Part shown: one piece after another, positions 1 to 6,382 of the stretch
Numbering within the stretch: position 1 is the first letter of the stretch
How the letters are laid out: each line of letters starts with the position of its first letter
IMG/VR virus record: IMGVR_UViG_3300014720_003399
Span: 1-40,518 of that record
Strand: one strand, 5' to 3'
Source of the DNA: a virus
DNA length: 40,518 nucleotides
The notes under the pieces: model-generated
What the model was told of the DNA's origin: nothing
Database searches by the model: none
The model's input: only the letters and a program-made list of their open reading frames with translations
Translations under genes and position numbers: made by a program

Positions 1-24
1 ACGGAATTATGCAATTTTAGACTT
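1..24 (+). repeat. Left terminal inverted repeat of transposon 1
   Basis: This 24-bp end is repeated inverted at 2060-2083 with one mismatch at position 6. It coincides exactly with the first base of the window, so the outermost base of the true end cannot be verified. Confidence 0.8.
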
Positions 25-175
25 TAAAAATTAGTTTCTATATGTTACAAGAGTTTTGAAGGAGCAAATATGGTGTTCGCTCCCTCATCTAACTTGTAAC
101 TGTAGACTACATGGTTTTTATAGCTAATTGTTCCATGTGCGTCAAGAAGTTACGCAACTTATGGAGTATTAGCTA

Positions 176-652
176 ATGGCTAGAAAAGTATTTTTTAGTT
201 TTTCTTGGGACGATAATTGGGCTGTAAATCAAATTAGAAATATTGGTACATTTGAAACAACAAACAGAAAATTTACAGATCATGCAGATATTGAAGCAGT
301 AAAAAGAAGTTCTGATGAAAGCATAAAACGTTGGATAAATGATCAACTTGATGGAGCTAGCGTTACTTGTGTTTTGATAGGGTCTGATACTGCTAGCAGC
401 AAATGGGTTCGTTATGAAATAGATAGAAGCCTTGAAAGAAAAATGGGGGTTTTTGGTGTTTTTATTCACAAAATAAAAGGTAAGGACGGGTTAACAAGTT
501 CTAAGGGAGAAAATCCATTTTCCAAGTTTGTAAATGCCAGTTTGAATTCTTATGACCCATCTATAGAATGTCATGCGTCTACTGCCTATGAATGTATCTC
601 TGACAATATCGAAAAATGGATAGAAAGAGCAGCTAAACAAGCAGGGAGATAG
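176..652 (+). CDS. ThsB-like TIR domain protein (PF08937-type)
   Basis: This 158-aa protein has the layout of the TIR-like family that includes Thoeris ThsB. A first beta strand (VFFSFSWDD, residues 5-13) is followed by a helix with NQIRN. The stretch KRSSDESIKRWINDQLDGAS (43-62) and the hydrophobic strand VTCVLIGSDTA lead into WVRYEI, whose Glu81 is the likely catalytic or structural acid. ThsB-like TIRs make or sense NAD-derived signals during phage infection, or degrade NAD. The start has GGAG at 163-166, nine bases upstream. The gene converges on a membrane-protein gene, overlapping it by 20 bp at the 3' ends, and both sit inside a transposon. No ThsA-like SIR2-SLOG gene is present, so this is not a canonical Thoeris locus. 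The family call is firm; the defence role is inferred. Confidence 0.85.
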   Translation: MARKVFFSFSWDDNWAVNQIRNIGTFETTNRKFTDHADIEAVKRSSDESIKRWINDQLDGASVTCVLIGSDTASSKWVRYEIDRSLERKMGVFGVFIHKIKGKDGLTSSKGENPFSKFVNASLNSYDPSIECHASTAYECISDNIEKWIERAAKQAGR

Positions 653-1124
653 CGTACAACAAACAAATAGAAAATCCTGACCAAAAGTAAATAGGAAGAG
701 ACCAACTGCTTTTTGATTCTTCTTCAATCGAAGAAGGATTATATTCATGAAAAACGGTTGACTCTTCCTTAAGGATTCGTTCAATGTTCTTAGGATTTAA
801 CTCAAAAAGCCATTGACAAGTTTCGCTTCTTTTCCAACATATAAAATCATACCATACGCGATATAGCTTTTCTATTTTTAAAAAATTTAAATCTATTTTA
901 CGAAAGCCCCATATTAATACTGCGCTAGAAATTAATGCAGCTAATTTAATATAGTTGCTCGAAGACAAAGTTTGCGATGCTCCAAAAATAGCAGCAAGAA
1001 ATGTCCAACAAACATACTTTATTGCTTGTTGTCTATCAGATAATCTAGCGATAATATTCTGAATAAATTCAAGTTCCTTAGTTCTGGTTGACATATCATA
1101 TAATTCGATTTCTTTACTGTCCAT
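633..1124 (-). CDS. Small integral membrane protein, putative TIR partner
   Basis: This 163-aa protein has a charged N-terminal helix (FIQNIIARLSDRQQ), hydrophobic segments near residues 34-53 and 58-77, a charged middle containing KIEKLYRVWYDFI, and a C-terminal hydrophobic segment (about 143-163). The layout recalls a group of small membrane proteins often found beside PF08937 TIR genes; I recall this family rather than having checked it. Its start lies within the last 11 bp of the transposase gene, so the two are probably co-transcribed. Its 3' end overlaps the TIR gene tail to tail. A role as a membrane-disrupting effector triggered by the TIR protein is a hypothesis. Confidence 0.6.
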   Translation of the reverse strand: MDSKEIELYDMSTRTKELEFIQNIIARLSDRQQAIKYVCWTFLAAIFGASQTLSSSNYIKLAALISSAVLIWGFRKIDLNFLKIEKLYRVWYDFICWKRSETCQWLFELNPKNIERILKEESTVFHEYNPSSIEEESKSSWSLPIYFWSGFSICLLYAISLLV

Positions 1125-2010
1125 GACACATTCTTCCTAACAAATTTTCAAAAGTAACACCGTTATCTGCGTTTCTTCTATTATACCGATACTCGAATTC
1201 ATGCAAGTAAGATTGCAGATATTTCTTACTCACCTTGTGAAACTGACCAATCATACCACGTTTGAGGATAGCCCAAAAGCTCTCAATCGTATTCGTGTGA
1301 ACGTCCCCATCAGCAAAGGTCTTTTGATGGTTCACGGACAAATGGCAAATAAGGTTACGCATACCCAGATAACCTTTGTACTCATCGGTGACAAGGATCG
1401 TTTCTTCAAGATCAATGTGTTTGCGTACCAGCTTCTTCAAGTCTTTGCCCTTAAGCTCAAATTTAGAGGTGGCAATCGTTTTAACGCTTCCGCCTCTCTC
1501 GACCATACCAACCACTGGAGTTTTCTTCGTGCCACGTCCCCGAGGACTTGAGGGCTTGTCATCATCGTCCTTATCCGTACCTTTGCGTGGTTTCCCGCCT
1601 ACGTACGTTTCATCCATTTCAACCACATCACGGAGCAGCTGGGCTTGGTCGCTTTCCATAGCTTTGCGTATCCTGTGCATCATTGACCAGACTGTACGCT
1701 GTTGAATGCCTATATCTCGTGATGCCTGACAGGAAGATAAGCCTTTCTTGGCATTTAACATCAACGCCATGAGCATAAACCACTTGTTGAGAGGGATGTG
1801 CGTTCCATGAAAAATCGTCCCTACTGTAACAGCAAATGATTTATGGCAATTCCAACACTGCCACCTATTTTGTATCTTTGCTCTATGTTTACAGGTCTTA
1901 TCAGATTCACAGTAGGGACAAATAACCTTATCCTTCCATCTGACGGACTCGAAATATTTAATTGCTTTCTCTGGTGTTGAAAACTTTCTGCTTAGGTCAA
2001 AAATATTCAT
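1114..2010 (-). CDS. IS1595-family (ISXO2-like) transposase
   Basis: This 298-aa DDE transposase begins with a zinc ribbon (CPYC about residues 32-35, CWNC about 52-55) followed by a helical DNA-binding region (QASRDIGIQQRTVWSMMHRIR). The catalytic domain shows DETYVGGKPRK (first Asp), TDEYKGY (second Asp) and HTNTIESFWAILKRG (conserved N and E), diagnostic of the IS1595/ISXO2 group. Length is normal and no frameshift is seen, so it should be active. GGAGA lies upstream of the start on the minus strand. It should bind the 24-bp ends at 1-24 and 2060-2083. Confidence 0.95.
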   Translation of the reverse strand: MNIFDLSRKFSTPEKAIKYFESVRWKDKVICPYCESDKTCKHRAKIQNRWQCWNCHKSFAVTVGTIFHGTHIPLNKWFMLMALMLNAKKGLSSCQASRDIGIQQRTVWSMMHRIRKAMESDQAQLLRDVVEMDETYVGGKPRKGTDKDDDDKPSSPRGRGTKKTPVVGMVERGGSVKTIATSKFELKGKDLKKLVRKHIDLEETILVTDEYKGYLGMRNLICHLSVNHQKTFADGDVHTNTIESFWAILKRGMIGQFHKVSKKYLQSYLHEFEYRYNRRNADNGVTFENLLGRMCHGQ

Positions 2011-2059
2011 GGCTTATTCTCCTATAATCAAGAGAATACAATGAATTTAGAAATTAATC

Positions 2060-2083
2060 AAGTCTAAAATTGCATAAATCCGT
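2060..2083 (-). repeat. Right terminal inverted repeat of transposon 1
   Basis: This is the reverse complement of bases 1-24 with one mismatch. It lies upstream of the transposase start at 2010. Confidence 0.8.
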
Positions 2084-2093
2084 TAAAAAATGA

Positions 2094-2114
2094 CGCAATC
2101 ATCCCTTGACACAC
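2094..2114 (+). repeat. Left inverted repeat of element 2
   Basis: This perfect 21-bp match to the inverted copy at 3696-3716 contains TTGACA at 2106-2111, oriented toward the transposase, so the end itself may supply a -35 box. Confidence 0.85.
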
Positions 2115-2158
2115 GATTAATATTAGGATAACCTGATTTTCTAAATTAGGAGTCAGTT

Positions 2159-3061
2159 ATGAATTTTTTTGAGTTTAATAAAAAGTTTCCCACTCAAATA
2201 TCCTGTATCAGTCATTTTATTCATATTCGATATTCTGAAAATGTTAAGTGCCATCATTGCGGCAGTCATAGAGTCTATCATAGGAATGATTTCCCAAAAC
2301 AATTTGATTGTATCAACTGCCACAACAGCTTCTCTATTTTCAAAGGCACCATTTTTGAGAAGTCAGATACAGATTTACGGAAATGGATGTACGCTATTCA
2401 TTTGTTCCTAAATGGAAAGAAAGGCATCTCTGGTTACCAGCTTCAGCGTGAAATTGGTGTGACCTATAAGACAGCGTGGCGGATGTTGAAGCAAATCAGA
2501 ATGGCTATGGGTAACATAGAAGATAAGGAATTTATGGGCTTGATTGCAGAAATAGACGAAACCTATGTAGGCGGGAAACCACGGAAGAAGAACAAGAAAG
2601 ATGACGATGATACACCCAAAAACAAGCCAGGTCGTGGTACGAAGAAAGAAGCCGTTGTGGGCGTTGTAGACCGAGAGAACAAAAAAGTCTTTGCTCAGGT
2701 CATGCGTAAAAACAAGGACGGGAAGAAGCTCACAGGCAAGCAGCTTTTAGACGTTTTGAATCAGGTCATCAAACAGGACAGCATCATCATTTCAGATGAA
2801 TTCAAAGGCTATAACATCCTTCCCAAGAAGACCACGCATTTGCATTTCAGGATTGACCATAGCCAGCAGTTCACGGATGGTGATATTCATACGAACAATA
2901 TCGAAAACTTTTGGGGAACGCTAAAGCGGGGAATTTTAGGCATTTATCATCATGTATCGCCTCACTATCTGCAAAGATATATTGACGAATTCTGCTTTCG
3001 GTATAACAATAGGACAAATCAAAACATGTTTAATCTGGTATTGAAACAGGCGGTGCTATGA
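2159..3061 (+). CDS. IS1595-family (ISXO2-like) transposase
   Basis: This 300-aa transposase is related to, but clearly diverged from, the one at 1114-2010. It has a zinc ribbon (CHHC about residues 33-36, CINC about 52-55) and DETYVGGKPRK followed by a lysine and acid-rich insert (KKDDDD) and GRGTKK. Further on are SDEFKGY and HTNNIENFWGTLKRG carrying the remaining catalytic and conserved residues. AGGAG lies seven bases upstream of the ATG. The stop overlaps the next start (ATGA at 3058-3061), so the downstream 74-aa protein is translationally coupled to it. It is full length with no frameshift. Confidence 0.95.
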   Translation: MNFFEFNKKFPTQISCISHFIHIRYSENVKCHHCGSHRVYHRNDFPKQFDCINCHNSFSIFKGTIFEKSDTDLRKWMYAIHLFLNGKKGISGYQLQREIGVTYKTAWRMLKQIRMAMGNIEDKEFMGLIAEIDETYVGGKPRKKNKKDDDDTPKNKPGRGTKKEAVVGVVDRENKKVFAQVMRKNKDGKKLTGKQLLDVLNQVIKQDSIIISDEFKGYNILPKKTTHLHFRIDHSQQFTDGDIHTNNIENFWGTLKRGILGIYHHVSPHYLQRYIDEFCFRYNNRTNQNMFNLVLKQAVL

Positions 3062-3282
3062 GTAATGTCGTTCATTTTCCAATACTGCAAAAAAGCAAAG
3101 GATTAGGTGAAAAAGTACAAAGTATCGCTTCAGAACTTGGAGACAAAGGCGGTATTGTTATTTCTTTGAATGAGAATGGAGACGCACACATAGGGACAAG
3201 TGGATTAACTCCCGATGAACTGAGAGGATCTCTATGTCTCGCCATCCATTACTCTTTTATTTTTGAAAAAAAAACGACTTAA
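3058..3282 (+). CDS. Small protein homologous to a phage gene at 29.4 kb
   Basis: This 74-aa protein of unknown function overlaps the transposase stop by four bases. It shares a pattern with the phage-operon protein at 29382-29585: N(V/I)V-x-FP near the N-terminus, then (V/N)IS-LENG or LNENG, a GL...EL turn and (L/F)AIH near the C-terminus. The two are distant homologues, one in a mobile element and one in the phage late region. The element may have picked up the gene from a related phage. No catalytic motif is visible. Confidence 0.72.
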   Translation: MSNVVHFPILQKSKGLGEKVQSIASELGDKGGIVISLNENGDAHIGTSGLTPDELRGSLCLAIHYSFIFEKKTT

Positions 3283-3530
3283 TATTTATCAGATTTTTTT
3301 CGATTTGCCTGAGTGTTCAACACTCTAAGATTCCTCCCATGATCGCTTCCACCTTTAGAAACTGGCTTGCGATGGTCAATTTCCCAACTGTATTCTCCAT
3401 TAACAGTTCCATAAGAGCCAAATCGGATCATTTCTCCAGTTTCGTCTCTTCTCCATACATCGGGATCTTTGCCATTTATTGTTGCCGCTCTTTCCCAAGC
3501 TGCCTTAATGTCTTTTTTGGATACACTCAT
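3279..3530 (-). CDS. Small HNH endonuclease
   Basis: This 83-aa protein is a minimal HNH (beta-beta-alpha metal) nuclease: WEIDHRKPVSKGGSD supplies the first catalytic pair (D52-H53), NLRVLNTQ the Asn (N67) and ANRKKSD the third position (N76). No zinc-binding Cys pairs are present, as in other short phage HNH proteins. The upstream AGAGGT is a good ribosome site. It is transcribed toward the 74-aa gene and overlaps it by four bases. It lies inside element 2, so it may be cargo. Self-homing, or a nick that aids element spread, are possible roles that the sequence does not decide. Confidence 0.86.
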   Translation of the reverse strand: MSVSKKDIKAAWERAATINGKDPDVWRRDETGEMIRFGSYGTVNGEYSWEIDHRKPVSKGGSDHGRNLRVLNTQANRKKSDKY

Positions 3531-3634
3531 TTTTACCTCTTATTTTTCGAGGCAACCATTGACAAAGAGAGTGGAATTTGTAAAAAAAAGACCATAAACT
3601 ATGGGTTGCTCTCGAAAAGAAATTCATAATTTAC

Positions 3635-3663
3635 TGGAAGAGTCAGATTAGCTGACTCTTCCA
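3635..3663. terminator. Perfect 12-bp hairpin near right end of element 2
   Basis: TGGAAGAGTCAG at 3635-3646 is followed by ATTAG and its exact complement at 3652-3663. There is no T tract on either strand, so it could be a terminator-like insulator or a protein site rather than a strict intrinsic terminator. A weaker inverted repeat, TTTTCGAGGCAACC (3544-3557) against 3604-3618, lies just to the left. Confidence 0.5.
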
Positions 3664-3695
3664 TCTCCAATTAACTCTATATTATAATGTTTTTA

Positions 3696-3716
3696 GTGTG
3701 TCAAGGGATGATTGCG
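3696..3716 (-). repeat. Right inverted repeat of element 2
   Basis: This is the exact reverse complement of 2094-2114. An open reading frame enters the flanking phage DNA from inside this repeat. Confidence 0.85.
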
Positions 3717-3902
3717 GATTATAAAAAGGCATGTGACATTTTTGAAAAAGCCTCTCAGTCGCTTCGTGAGTATAAGAAATACAACGATATAATCAAAAAG
3801 TTGTCTTCTATAGAAAAAGAACAGGGGGATAAAATGCGTTATGAGGATCGTTGGAGAATACACAACGAAACTACAAATTGGACTTATCAATTTTTTAAGT
3901 AG
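3708..3902 (+). pseudogene. Phage gene remnant truncated by element 2
   Basis: An open frame runs out of the right end of element 2 into phage DNA and codes for a lysine-rich helical stretch (DYKKACDIFEKASQSLREYK...) ending 17 bases before the lysozyme. The first in-frame ATGs (3687 and 3708) lie within or beside the inverted repeat, so the original N-terminus has been replaced or lost. A TATAAT box at 3683-3688 could drive a hybrid product. The intact gene is not visible in this window. The 64-residue tail matches nothing I recognise. Confidence 0.5.
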
Positions 3903-3919
3903 AAGGAAAAGGATTAAAG

Positions 3920-4387
3920 GTGAAGAATATCGCTATGAACCTCAGCCCCCAAGGACTTGACCTCCTTAAGAAGTTTGAAGGATTTCGTTCAAAGCCTTAC
4001 AAATGCTCGGCAGGCTATCCCACGATAGGCTATGGTCACCAGATCAATCCTCATGAGAGCTATGACGAAGTGACCATAGACCAGGCGGAAAAACTCCTGA
4101 AAGATGATGTTAGATGGGCTGAAAGAGCGGTGAATGCAAGGCTTCCTCATCTTTACCAAAATCAATTCGATGCTTTGGTTTGCCTTGTTTTCAACATTGG
4201 TGTGAGTGCTTTTGAGAAGTCCAGCGTTCTGAGATATATCAAGCTCATGGATTGGAATAATGCGCTGAGATATTGGGCGATGTACGTGCATGATGGTAAG
4301 GTTGATCCAAATACGGGAAAGCCATTGGTTTCTCAAGGTCTTCAGAATCGCAGGAATGCGGAAATTTCCCTCTTTAAAAGCGCGTAA
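3920..4387 (+). CDS. Phage lysozyme / endolysin (GH24 family)
   Basis: This 155-aa muramidase cuts the beta-1,4 MurNAc-GlcNAc bond of peptidoglycan at lysis. The catalytic region reads KKFEGFRSKPYKCSAGYPTIGYGH. Glu20, Cys29 and Thr35 keep the E-x8-(D/C)-x5-T spacing of T4 and P21-type lysozymes, with Cys in the Asp position. A second conserved block is FDALVCLVFNIGVSAF. No signal-anchor or signal peptide is visible, so it should need a holin for release. The chosen start is GTG, just after an A/G-rich ribosome site; ATG at 3935 is the alternative. It lies far from both spanin pairs, with element 2 just upstream. Confidence 0.93.
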   Translation: MKNIAMNLSPQGLDLLKKFEGFRSKPYKCSAGYPTIGYGHQINPHESYDEVTIDQAEKLLKDDVRWAERAVNARLPHLYQNQFDALVCLVFNIGVSAFEKSSVLRYIKLMDWNNALRYWAMYVHDGKVDPNTGKPLVSQGLQNRRNAEISLFKSA

Positions 4388-4407
4388 TCTGCTATAATCC
4401 TTCCATT

Positions 4408-6003
4408 ATGCTTTACATCATTATCCCTTTATTTACGTTGTATCTTTTATGGCTTTTTTGCTGTCATATGGATGAGAAAGTATTGTCTGACGATCAGACA
4501 AGAGTACTGCCACAGAAAGAAATTCATGAGAAGTCAGAACCAGAACAGAACAAGCCTGACAAGGGCGTTCTTCCTATTCGTGACCTTTATTATCGGTTTC
4601 GCAGAAGTGATGAGGAAGAAGAACTAGAGCAGAATCTTGAGAAGAAGCGTAAGCCGGAAGAGCATTCTCATGACCATCAGGAAGATCATCAACAAGACCC
4701 ACCAACTGCTTTGAGGGAACGGCGTAGACCCCTGAGGCATACACGAGAAGAGGAAGAAGACGAAAAGGGAGAATCCACACAGCAGCCACAATCTTCTGCT
4801 GCTCCTGATCCTGAACCTTCAAATGCGGTATCGGTTAAAAACGGCACATATGAAGAATGGAGACAGGATGAAGACTTTCAGGATATTATTGTGACGCGTA
4901 AGGATGCCGAGACTCAAACCACTGTTTTTCAATCAGATAAGAGCGTGGAAGCGCGTCCCGACATGAGGGATGAGGAAGTACAAAGCTCAACTGTCCGAGA
5001 AAATCGGACAACTCAAGCTATTCCTGAAACGAGAGATATGGGAACAGGAGGAGGGTTAGCTTTTCAGAGAAGTATTGGCGTGGGCAATCACATAGAAACA
5101 GAAGAAAAAGGGCTGGGAGAAGACTTGAAAGCCGAGGACAAGGCGATCCACGTTCATCCCGAACAAGAAGACAAATCTATCCAAGAAGATTCTGAGAAGG
5201 AGAGTAAAGGGGTGGGGTCGTATCCAGCAAGTTTCCATGATAAAAGCGTACAAATTAATCCTGATGCTGAGGATAAATCTGTGCAAGAAGTCCGAGAATA
5301 TTTCAGTATAGGAGTAGGAACGGATAAAAAAGAAATGCGGGATCAATCTCTTCAAATACTTCCTTCCTTGCAAGACAAAGATATTCAGAAGGATATTTCT
5401 CGTATTTCTATCGGTATTCAAAACTTTAATATTTTTGGCGAAGACAAAAGCGTTCAGGCAGAAGAAGAAAGAAAAAGCATTTCACTTTCCAGTTTGCCAA
5501 AGATAAACTTGTCTTTCTTTTCTGATAAAGATAAATTTGACCTTTCAAAATCTTTGTCCCGTTCTCTTTCTCCTCAGCATCCTCAAAACTTGCTGGATGA
5601 ACTAGAAACCATTAAATCTGAGATTCTTTTGTCTCCCAAATCTCAAAGTATTGAATTTGAAGATTCCGAGCTTCAGGAATTATCTCCTAAAAGCATTGTC
5701 AAAAAACAGAAATCATTTCACATTGAAGACGTTCCACTGGAAGTCTCCATTTACCCATCCATGAATAAAAGTCTCGTGGAATCAGAAATTATTGAAAATA
5801 GTATCCTTGAAAAATCAAGATTCAGCAGACTTAAAAAGTCCAAGTCTCAAAAGGAAATTGAGGATATGTCTTTTGAATTTTTAGACAAGTCCCAAAAGTC
5901 CATTAAAAAGAAGCGCCTTGACGATCTTTCTTTTGAAATTCTTGAAAAATCATCAAGGAAAAGCTCTTTTGTTATTTTAAAAGATGAAAATGAAGAATAT
6001 TGA
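4408..6003 (+). CDS. Membrane-anchored acidic repeat protein with DKS(V/I)Q motifs
   Basis: This 531-aa protein is not assigned to a family. Residues 1-20 are a hydrophobic signal-anchor (LYIIIPLFTLYLLWLFCC). Residues 20-160 are charged and low-complexity. Residues 160-350 hold imperfect repeats built on DKS(V/I)Q: ETQTT near 170, DKSIQ 254, DKSVQ 277 and 289, DQSLQ 311, DKDIQ 323, GIQ 336 and DKSVQ 345, with SIGVG between copies. The C-terminal third repeats (D)(M/L)SFE(F/I)L(D/E)KS twice. Codon use matches neighbouring phage genes. It follows the lysozyme gene by 20 bp, with TATAAT-like bases (4393-4398) just upstream. Spaced (K)S(V/I/T)Q motifs resemble LC8 dynein-light-chain sites, so a role facing a eukaryotic cell is possible. 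A purely structural or surface role is the alternative. Confidence 0.7.
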   Translation: MLYIIIPLFTLYLLWLFCCHMDEKVLSDDQTRVLPQKEIHEKSEPEQNKPDKGVLPIRDLYYRFRRSDEEEELEQNLEKKRKPEEHSHDHQEDHQQDPPTALRERRRPLRHTREEEEDEKGESTQQPQSSAAPDPEPSNAVSVKNGTYEEWRQDEDFQDIIVTRKDAETQTTVFQSDKSVEARPDMRDEEVQSSTVRENRTTQAIPETRDMGTGGGLAFQRSIGVGNHIETEEKGLGEDLKAEDKAIHVHPEQEDKSIQEDSEKESKGVGSYPASFHDKSVQINPDAEDKSVQEVREYFSIGVGTDKKEMRDQSLQILPSLQDKDIQKDISRISIGIQNFNIFGEDKSVQAEEERKSISLSSLPKINLSFFSDKDKFDLSKSLSRSLSPQHPQNLLDELETIKSEILLSPKSQSIEFEDSELQELSPKSIVKKQKSFHIEDVPLEVSIYPSMNKSLVESEIIENSILEKSRFSRLKKSKSQKEIEDMSFEFLDKSQKSIKKKRLDDLSFEILEKSSRKSSFVILKDENEEY

Positions 6004-6030
6004 AGAGATTAACTTTAAAAATTAGTCTCT
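6004..6030. terminator. Hairpin between converging genes
   Basis: AGAGATTAA (6004-6012) pairs with TTAGTCTCT (6022-6030) as a 9-bp stem with one G-U pair and a 9-nt A/U-rich loop. It sits just after the stop of the 531-aa gene (+) and overlaps the stop of the small gene at 6022-6234 (-), as a bidirectional terminator would. It has no long T tract. Confidence 0.4.
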
Positions 6031-6234
6031 ACCGACTACAGGAATTTGCTTTTTGACTTCCTGCATATCTGCGATGATATCGTCAATAACAGACGTAAAT
6101 TCTCCACATATTTTCTGGTATTCAGGTGTATCTTCTCCCTGATAATTAAACACTTGCGCGCCGTATTGCTGGCACAGTTGAGCATCCACAGGGAAAGCTT
6201 GCAATACCTTGAGACATTGGCGATTGAGAATCAT
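6022..6234 (-). CDS. Small helical protein, paralogue of the 25.6-kb gene
   Basis: This 70-aa protein of unknown function is the last gene of the leftward late cluster. It is homologous to the 73-aa protein at 25595-25816: F-x-(V/I)DAQ-x-x-Q-x-YA-x-x-(V/I)F in the first half, an acidic linker, then a helix ending (M/L)(Q/K)E(V/I)(K/Q)..IP. AAGG lies eight bases upstream of the ATG. A complex pair of alternative hairpins precedes it. Two copies flanking the structural region suggest a virion- or chaperone-related role, but this is not shown. Confidence 0.72.
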   Translation of the reverse strand: MILNRQCLKVLQAFPVDAQLCQQYGAQVFNYQGEDTPEYQKICGEFTSVIDDIIADMQEVKKQIPVVGRD

Positions 6235-6251
6235 AGCTCTTATCCTTTATG

Positions 6252-6351
6252 AAATATTAAAAAAAGAGGAAAGAGCCAATAGAAAATAACGGGTTGGAGT
6301 CCACATTAATACATCAAGCATACAAGCAATGATAAACTATCGGCTCCAACC
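6252..6351 (-). promoter_or_regulatory. Mutually exclusive hairpins with T tract upstream of 6022-6234
   Basis: On the leftward transcript, the segment at 6337-6351 can pair in two ways: CTCCAACC (6344-6351) with GGTTGGAG (6292-6299), or CTATCGGCTC (6337-6346) with GAGCCAATAG (6273-6282, one G-U). The second stem is followed on the transcript by a T-rich run (complement of 6252-6272), as in an intrinsic terminator. The two stems share bases, so only one can form at a time, as in attenuators. No leader peptide or ligand domain was recognised. Confidence 0.4.
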
Positions 6352-6382
6352 TTTGTCCAGTATAGCTTTTAAAATAAAATAA

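Larger units (their letters stand above)
1..2083. mobile_element. IS1595-type unit transposon with TIR/membrane-protein cargo
   Basis: Bases 1-24 and the reverse complement of 2060-2083 match at 23 of 24 positions (ACGGAATTATGC versus ACGGATTTATGC, then identical), which defines terminal inverted repeats. Inside lie a transposase (1114-2010, -), a membrane-protein gene (633-1124, -) overlapping the end of the transposase gene, and a TIR-domain gene (176-652, +). The cargo therefore lies between the ends and would move with the element. IS1595-family elements with passenger genes are known. The left flank is outside the window, so a target duplication cannot be checked. The right flank begins TAAAAAATGA. 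The boundaries rest on the repeats alone. Confidence 0.82.
2094..3716. mobile_element. Second IS1595-type element carrying HNH nuclease
   Basis: A 21-bp sequence at 2094-2114 (CGCAATCATCCCTTGAC...) is repeated perfectly and inverted at 3696-3716. Between the ends lie a transposase (2159-3061, +), a 74-aa gene overlapping its stop (3058-3282, +) and an HNH nuclease gene (3279-3530, -). The ends share no sequence with those of transposon 1, so this is a separate element. The 8-bp flanks (AAAAATGA on the left, GATTATAA on the right) are not duplicates, so one junction may have rearranged after insertion. Confidence 0.82.

Noticed and set aside
20-40. Similarity of ACTTTAAAAATTAGT near base 21 to 6012-6026 as a third transposon end
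   Set aside because: Only an AT-rich 15-mer matches and it lies inside, not at, the end; the 24-bp repeat itself is not found there.
176-1124. Canonical Thoeris system
   Set aside because: No ThsA-type SIR2/SLOG or related effector gene is present; only the TIR component resembles Thoeris.
2084-2093. TAAAAAAT as target duplication of transposon 1
   Set aside because: The left copy would lie outside the window; the last bases of the window (TTAAATGAA) are not an exact match even if the sequence were circular.
633-3530. Toxin-antitoxin system formed by the membrane protein and HNH gene
   Set aside because: They belong to two different elements with different ends and no antitoxin-like gene is nearby.
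4923-5460. The repeats as a CRISPR array or tandem DNA repeat
   Set aside because: The repetition is at the protein level and imperfect; there are no identical DNA repeats with unique spacers.
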